From assembly GCA_964344775.1 (NCBI GenBank), contig CAYFOO010000015.1, forward strand, positions 1 through 26,083: a stretch of 26,083 nucleotides of DNA. Reading direction: 5' to 3'. A model generated the notes under the pieces. That model was not told the origin of the DNA and searched no databases. It was given only the letters and a program-made list of their open reading frames with translations. Source of the stretch: CAYFMH01 sp964344775. Its GTDB lineage: Bacteria; Patescibacteriota; Gracilibacteria; UBA4473. Shown here piece by piece: positions 22,935 through 26,083 of the stretch (positions are counted from its first letter, which is position 1; each line of letters begins with the position of its first letter). The translations under genes were made by a program, and so were the position numbers.

Positions 22935-23027
22935 AATTACAAATTACGAATTAAAAATGACGAATTATGGAAGCTTAAAAATAAAGATTTTCCACCATTT
23001 GTAATTCGTCACTTGCAATTTGTAATT
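22935..23027. repeat. Long imperfect inverted repeat of AATTTGTAATTCGT words
   Basis: The left arm 22935-22970 and right arm 22995-23027 are largely complementary (AATTACAAATTACGAATT against AATTTGTAATT and GTAATTCGTCA). The same words form the single arm at 2021-2050. It lies between the propeller gene and the Fur-family gene and may end transcription of the former. Confidence 0.65.
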
Positions 23028-23055
23028 ATTCTTTTTTCTCATTTTTAAAAATTAC

Positions 23056-23068
23056 GCAACCAAGTTGC
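23056..23068. promoter_or_regulatory. Operator-like palindrome on the Fur-family promoter
   Basis: GCAAC-CAA-GTTGC is a perfect 5-bp palindrome with a 3-nt centre. Weaker symmetry extends outward (AAATTA on the left, TATTT on the right) to roughly 25 bp, the size of Fur-family boxes. It overlaps the -35 (TTGCAT, 23065-23070), so bound repressor would block transcription. Autoregulation by the downstream Fur-family protein is the natural inference. Confidence 0.5.
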
Positions 23069-23092
23069 ATTATTTAAAAATTTGATTATGGT
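23065..23092 (+). promoter_or_regulatory. Promoter of the Fur-family/His-rich operon
   Basis: TTGCAT (23065-23070), a 16-bp spacer and TATGGT (23087-23092), 9 nt before the ATG at 23102. The predicted mRNA is leaderless or nearly so. Confidence 0.6.
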
Positions 23093-23101
23093 TCACTCGT
23101 G

Positions 23102-23521
23102 ATGGAAACAATCTACGATCAATTGGTTACGAAAGGGATTCGTTTAACGCCTTTGAAAAAGCAATTATTGCAGGTTTTTCAGGAACAAAGAGCACCATTG
23201 ACTGTTCCACAACTGCAAAATTTTTTAAAAGCAAAAGATCTCACTCCCAACAAAACCTCCCTGTATCGGCATTTAGATGCTTTTGTCAAAGCGGGGATTT
23301 TGCAAGAAGTAGTTTTGGGAAATACGGTACTTCACTATGAATTACAAGAGGCACACCACCATCACTTCGCTTGTGCCAAATGTCAGGCAGTGACATGTAT
23401 TTCGGACGAATCACTCGAAGATCAGATCCACCAGGTGGCTCAAAAATTAATCCAAAAGGGCCTCCGAGTGACAGATCATCAGTTTTTGTTTTCTGGAGTA
23501 TGTAATAATTGTATAACTTAA
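23102..23521 (+). CDS. Fur-family metalloregulator (Fur/Zur/PerR type)
   Basis: A 139-residue repressor from the ATG at 23102; an in-frame GTG at 23099 would add one residue. Residues 1-80 form the winged helix (GIRLTPLKKQLLQVF, NKTSLYRHLDAFVKAGIL). Residues from about 85 form the dimerisation and metal domain with HHHHFACAKCQAVTCI and the C-terminal CNNC, giving the two CxxC pairs of the structural zinc site. The extra histidines and the following His-rich membrane protein favour zinc or another divalent metal, but Fur and PerR cannot be excluded. The palindrome over its own -35 suggests autoregulation. The next gene starts 9 nt after the stop, so the two are cotranscribed. Confidence 0.88.
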   Translation: METIYDQLVTKGIRLTPLKKQLLQVFQEQRAPLTVPQLQNFLKAKDLTPNKTSLYRHLDAFVKAGILQEVVLGNTVLHYELQEAHHHHFACAKCQAVTCISDESLEDQIHQVAQKLIQKGLRVTDHQFLFSGVCNNCIT

Positions 23522-23530
23522 CTTTTTCTC

Positions 23531-24283
23531 ATGAAAAACATTTTTCTCCAATTCCGCTATTATTTAGAAATTATCGCTCTTCCGGCATTCATCTTTTTGG
23601 TCATTCATTTGGCGGGACATGGGATGATGGCTTTTGTCGAAGAAGGACATCATCATGGACATCACGAGGTAGAACATCATGAAGAGATGCATCACGAAGC
23701 AGGACAGGAAGAAGAAGTGCCTCATGAGGAAGAACATCAAGAACTATTTGATCTTCACGAATTGATAGAATCTTTTTTCACAGTTGAAGTGCTCAGTGGG
23801 ATTTTATTATTACTTTTATTTGTTTGGATCTGGCATCGTCCAGCTTTCAAAAAATGGGTTCCCTGCCAACATGAGCACTGTCATCACAAATTAAAAATCC
23901 CTCACTTATTGGCGATTTTTGCCTTGTGTTTGCACTTTTTTCCGGAAGCGGGAGTGCGGCATGTCCTTCTCGAAAAAGTTTTTGCGACGGGATCAGTAGA
24001 AAATATCTTGGGATTTGTTGGTTTTGTAGCTCATTTTTTCGTAGACGTGATTATTGCATTGGTTATTTCTCTCTACTGGAAAACTCGCTGTGGTTTTTTC
24101 TTGAGTTTTGTGGGGATCGCGGTTGTTTGGATTTTGGCCTTCTGGGTCGGTGGTCATGTGGCAGAAAACATCTCTCATGAGGCCGAAGGGATTTTGTTTC
24201 TCGTGAGTGCCTTTTTACTCGCGATGTTTGTGCACAAACCGCACAAGCCAGTTACTGAATGTCAAGATTGTAGTCTGTATTGA
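23531..24283 (+). CDS. His-rich polytopic membrane protein, possible metal transporter
   Basis: A 250-residue protein with about six membrane helices: near 12-35, 79-98, 118-137, 148-175, 180-205 and 216-234. Between the first two is a loop crowded with His, Glu and Asp (GHHHGHHEVEHHEEMHHE and more), a typical metal-trapping loop. A second cluster, CQHEHCHHK, lies before the third helix. Intramembrane HFFPEAG and AHFFVDVIIAL faintly recall ZIP-family helices carrying H and D/E ligands, but I cannot assign it to ZIP. Its pairing with a Fur-family regulator supports divalent-metal uptake or efflux. Confidence 0.7.
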   Translation: MKNIFLQFRYYLEIIALPAFIFLVIHLAGHGMMAFVEEGHHHGHHEVEHHEEMHHEAGQEEEVPHEEEHQELFDLHELIESFFTVEVLSGILLLLLFVWIWHRPAFKKWVPCQHEHCHHKLKIPHLLAIFALCLHFFPEAGVRHVLLEKVFATGSVENILGFVGFVAHFFVDVIIALVISLYWKTRCGFFLSFVGIAVVWILAFWVGGHVAENISHEAEGILFLVSAFLLAMFVHKPHKPVTECQDCSLY

Positions 24284-24307
24284 AAAATCCTCTCAATTGA
24301 CTAATCT
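24280..24307 (+). promoter_or_regulatory. Promoter of the methyltransferase gene, predicted leaderless
   Basis: TTGAAA (24280-24285), a 16-bp spacer and TAATCT (24302-24307), 8 nt before the ATG at 24316. The -35 overlaps the stop codon of the His-rich protein gene. Confidence 0.55.
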
Positions 24308-24315
24308 CGCTTTTG

Positions 24316-25803
24316 ATGAGCTTAAAAAGTACGGAAAGACAGTTCAAAGAAGCTTGTGAAGCAGCTGAATTGGAAATAAATGGGAATGCCACACACGATC
24401 CCAAGCTTTCGGATGCCCGTACTTTTTATCGTAGATTTGCAAAGAATCCACTTATGGCCCTTGGAGATTCTTATGTGCTAGGAGAATATGACGTAGAAAA
24501 CCTAGGAGAAATGATGCTTCGTCTTTCGCGAGCTGCGGTTGAAGGCCTTTTACCAGAAATGACCCTACGCCAAAAAGCCAACATGATGATGTATCAGGCC
24601 TTTCGAAGACTTCGTAACCCAAATAAAAGAAGAAGAGGGCAAAAACGAATTGCTGAAAGGCATTATGACTATGATAATGATTTGATGAGAACGATGCTGG
24701 GGGAAGAAACCATGAAGTACACTAGTGGTTTTTGGCTCCCTGAATATGACTCTTTTGAACTAGATACGGCCCAGAAACTTTGCTGGGAAGTCGCTGGGCG
24801 AAGAATGGGGTTGCAAAAAGGAATGAAAGTTGGAGATTGTGGTTATGGATACGGTCCTGCGACAAGGTATTTTGTAGAAAGGTTTGGAGTCGAAATTATC
24901 GGAATAACAATTTCAGCAGAACAACAAAAATACGCCGAACAAGTTTGTGCTGATATTTCTGATCGGGTTCGATTTATTTTATCTGACTGGAGAGACCTAC
25001 AAGAAACGGGAGAATTGGATGGCCAACTCGACGCTATGATGAGTTTTGAAATGATAGAAAGCATCGGTGGGCCTAAAAATTATCCCGACTTTTTTCGTTT
25101 TCAGTCGGATGCTGTTAAAAAAGACGGGGTTATCCTGATGCAGGCAATCAATACTAAAAATCTAAACTATGGAACTAACCCCTGGATTGATAAAGTCATT
25201 TTTCCAAATGGAGTTCTTCCAACACCAGGAAATTTAATTCGAGCGGCCGAACAAGCTGGACTATACTTTCGATTTGCTGATAACAGCATGGGGTACATGA
25301 ATGGTTTAACTTGCGAAGCATGGGCAAATAACCTCAGGGATGGTTGGGAAGACCTAACCAAAAGCCTGAGAATTCCCGAAGGGCATCAAACTATGCATTT
25401 AGGTGAAATTTCTCCATGGTTATTTTTGAGGGGTGCTTTTAGTTCAGAAGTTAGACAAACTATTATTGACCAACATGCTTCACTAGGAACAAAAGGGACT
25501 GTTTTTCGAGACCGATTGGTACATGTTTATCCTCGGGATAAAACATCTGCTTTGAGTATGATAAGAAATGCCATAATAACTCCCTGCAAAAGTGCAAAAG
25601 AAGCCTTTAAATCAGATGGCTCTGATGAAAAAATAGCCTATAGGACTTGGCAGTATTATTTACAATCTTGTGCCGGCGGGCACAAAGCAGGATATATGAA
25701 CGATGGACAGTTTGTTTTTATGAAAGACCCCACTGATAAACGCCAACCTCGGGACATTGAAATTCCTAGAACTAGGGCGGAAATAAATGAATTTTTGAGT
25801 TAA
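24316..25803 (+). CDS. Cyclopropane-fatty-acid-synthase-like SAM methyltransferase
   Basis: A 495-residue protein from the ATG at 24316 (a TTG at 24313 is in frame but less likely). The central Rossmann fold carries the SAM loop KVGDCGYGYGPATRYF (about 170-185; usual form LDIGCGWG), then FGVEIIGITISAEQQKYAEQ, which is highly typical of CFA synthases, and SFEMIESIGGPKNYPDFF matching the SxxMxEHVGxxxYxxFF region. Known members transfer a methylene from SAM to unsaturated phospholipid chains, or methylate related lipids. The N-terminal 150 residues resemble the family's lipid-binding part (GDSYVLGEYDVENLGEMMLR), and an extra C-terminal segment of about 90 residues is unassigned. The lipid substrate is unknown; it may act on host- or self-derived membranes. 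Confidence 0.85.
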   Translation: MSLKSTERQFKEACEAAELEINGNATHDPKLSDARTFYRRFAKNPLMALGDSYVLGEYDVENLGEMMLRLSRAAVEGLLPEMTLRQKANMMMYQAFRRLRNPNKRRRGQKRIAERHYDYDNDLMRTMLGEETMKYTSGFWLPEYDSFELDTAQKLCWEVAGRRMGLQKGMKVGDCGYGYGPATRYFVERFGVEIIGITISAEQQKYAEQVCADISDRVRFILSDWRDLQETGELDGQLDAMMSFEMIESIGGPKNYPDFFRFQSDAVKKDGVILMQAINTKNLNYGTNPWIDKVIFPNGVLPTPGNLIRAAEQAGLYFRFADNSMGYMNGLTCEAWANNLRDGWEDLTKSLRIPEGHQTMHLGEISPWLFLRGAFSSEVRQTIIDQHASLGTKGTVFRDRLVHVYPRDKTSALSMIRNAIITPCKSAKEAFKSDGSDEKIAYRTWQYYLQSCAGGHKAGYMNDGQFVFMKDPTDKRQPRDIEIPRTRAEINEFLS

Positions 25804-25873
25804 AACTTGTTCAGTACAGTAATTAACATAAAAGTCCACTTTTTCATTTACAGTAAAAGATCAGCCTCACAAA

Positions 25874-25899
25874 AAAAGAAGCCCGAGGGCCTCTTTTTT
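25874..25899. terminator. Bidirectional terminator between the methyltransferase gene and 16S rRNA
   Basis: GAAGCCC (25878-25884) faces GGGCCTC (25887-25893), with As on the left (25871-25877) and Ts on the right (25894-25899). It can therefore terminate transcription from both the methyltransferase gene on + and the rRNA on -. The loop is small and one pair is mismatched. Confidence 0.65.
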
Positions 25900-25942
25900 G
25901 CTCGACTCTCTTACATTTCGAACGCACGACTAGGAGGGGTTT

Positions 25943-26001
25943 GTTTCTTCGGTGAATATCAAGGAAAACCAAGAAACTCCTTTTCTCAATAAATTGAGAA
26001 A
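25943..26001 (-). other. 16S rRNA 3' trailer with two hairpins
   Basis: Reading the - strand after the 16S end, the first hairpin pairs TTTCTCAA (25982-25989) with TTGAGAAA (25994-26001) over 8 bp around a 4-nt loop. The second pairs GTTTCTT with AAGAAAC (25943-25949 with 25971-25977). No tRNA and no 23S sequence is seen between the 16S end and the terminator at 25874-25899. Confidence 0.5.
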
Positions 26002-26017
26002 TACCCATAGCCTCTGA

Positions 26018-26083
26018 AAAGGCGATGATCCATCCGCACATTCCCGTACGGATACCTTGTTACGACTTAAGCCCAGTCACCGA
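26018..26083 (-). rRNA. 16S rRNA, 3' end only (partial)
   Basis: The - strand reads AAGTCGTAACAAGGTATCC, the universal 3' region of 16S rRNA, then a complete helix 45 (AUCCGUACG / UGUGCGGAU around the GGAA loop), then GGAUCAUCGCCUUU. The helix pairs by compensatory bases, so the sequence looks authentic. The tail differs from the canonical GGAUCACCUCCUUU at two positions within the anti-Shine-Dalgarno. The gene runs off the right edge of the window; its 3' boundary is set by similarity, not by experiment. Confidence 0.93.

Noticed and set aside
367..25803. UGA reassigned to glycine, as in Gracilibacteria/Absconditabacteria
   Set aside because: Conserved genes contain no in-frame TGA, end at TGA where the family ends (map, rpe, permease), and use ordinary GGN glycine codons.
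1..26083. CRISPR array
   Set aside because: No regularly spaced identical repeats with unique spacers; the repeated words are short, degenerate and arranged as inverted repeats.

Overview
The window reads as chromosomal DNA from an uncultured, AT-rich bacterium, most likely a Patescibacteria/CPR-type lineage. I favour a Peregrinibacteria-like relative, but this is inference without a database search. TGA is used as a genuine stop (for example at the ends of the methionine aminopeptidase, epimerase and permease genes), so the UGA-glycine code of Gracilibacteria/Absconditabacteria is not in use. All protein genes are on the + strand; only a tRNA-Glu and a partial 16S rRNA (3' end) are on the - strand.

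Layout. 1-366: noncoding, with a 34-bp perfect palindrome inside a larger inverted repeat. 367-2309: an orotate-PRTase-like domain fused to a PQQ-like beta-propeller, then a YbaB/EbfC-like protein. 2355-5425: a three-gene cassette of a small protein ending in Asp-Ser-Gly repeats, an exported single-pass membrane protein, and a radical-SAM-fold/SPASM-like protein lacking the cluster-binding cysteines. 5568-10688: a 1706-residue exported surface protein with a long coiled coil and two tandem lectin-like domains. 10736-10873: a 138-bp MITE-like element with 13-bp terminal inverted repeats and 10-bp target duplications, just upstream of the ribosomal protein S1 promoter. 11007-13994: S1, a DUF1858/IscA-like fusion and a sugar-nucleotidyltransferase/hexapeptide protein. 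13995-14470: a very AT-rich leader region ending in a structured rpoB 5' leader. 14471-20042: rpoB (without rpoC or rplJL beside it), tRNA-Gly, map, rpe, tRNA-Glu. 20174-22912: a COG0701 permease, a DUF1980 protein and an anchored propeller. 23102-24283: a Fur-family regulator and a His-rich membrane protein, with an operator-like palindrome on the promoter. 24316-25803: a cyclopropane-synthase-like methyltransferase. 26018-26083: 16S 3' end.

The strongest theme concerns translation initiation. The 16S tail reads GGAUCAUCGCCUUU where the canonical end is GGAUCACCUCCUUU, so the anti-Shine-Dalgarno CCUCC is lost while helix 45 is intact. Consistently, almost no gene has a Shine-Dalgarno sequence, and many starts lie 6-9 nt after a recognisable -10 hexamer, predicting leaderless or near-leaderless mRNAs. 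The two exceptions with long leaders are S1 and rpoB, which share a distinct promoter type (TTGACW, 16-bp spacer, TAYCCT) and carry predicted leader hairpins.

The intergenic DNA also carries families of long imperfect inverted repeats built from short repeated words. All functional statements come from reading the translations and motifs by eye; no searches were run.
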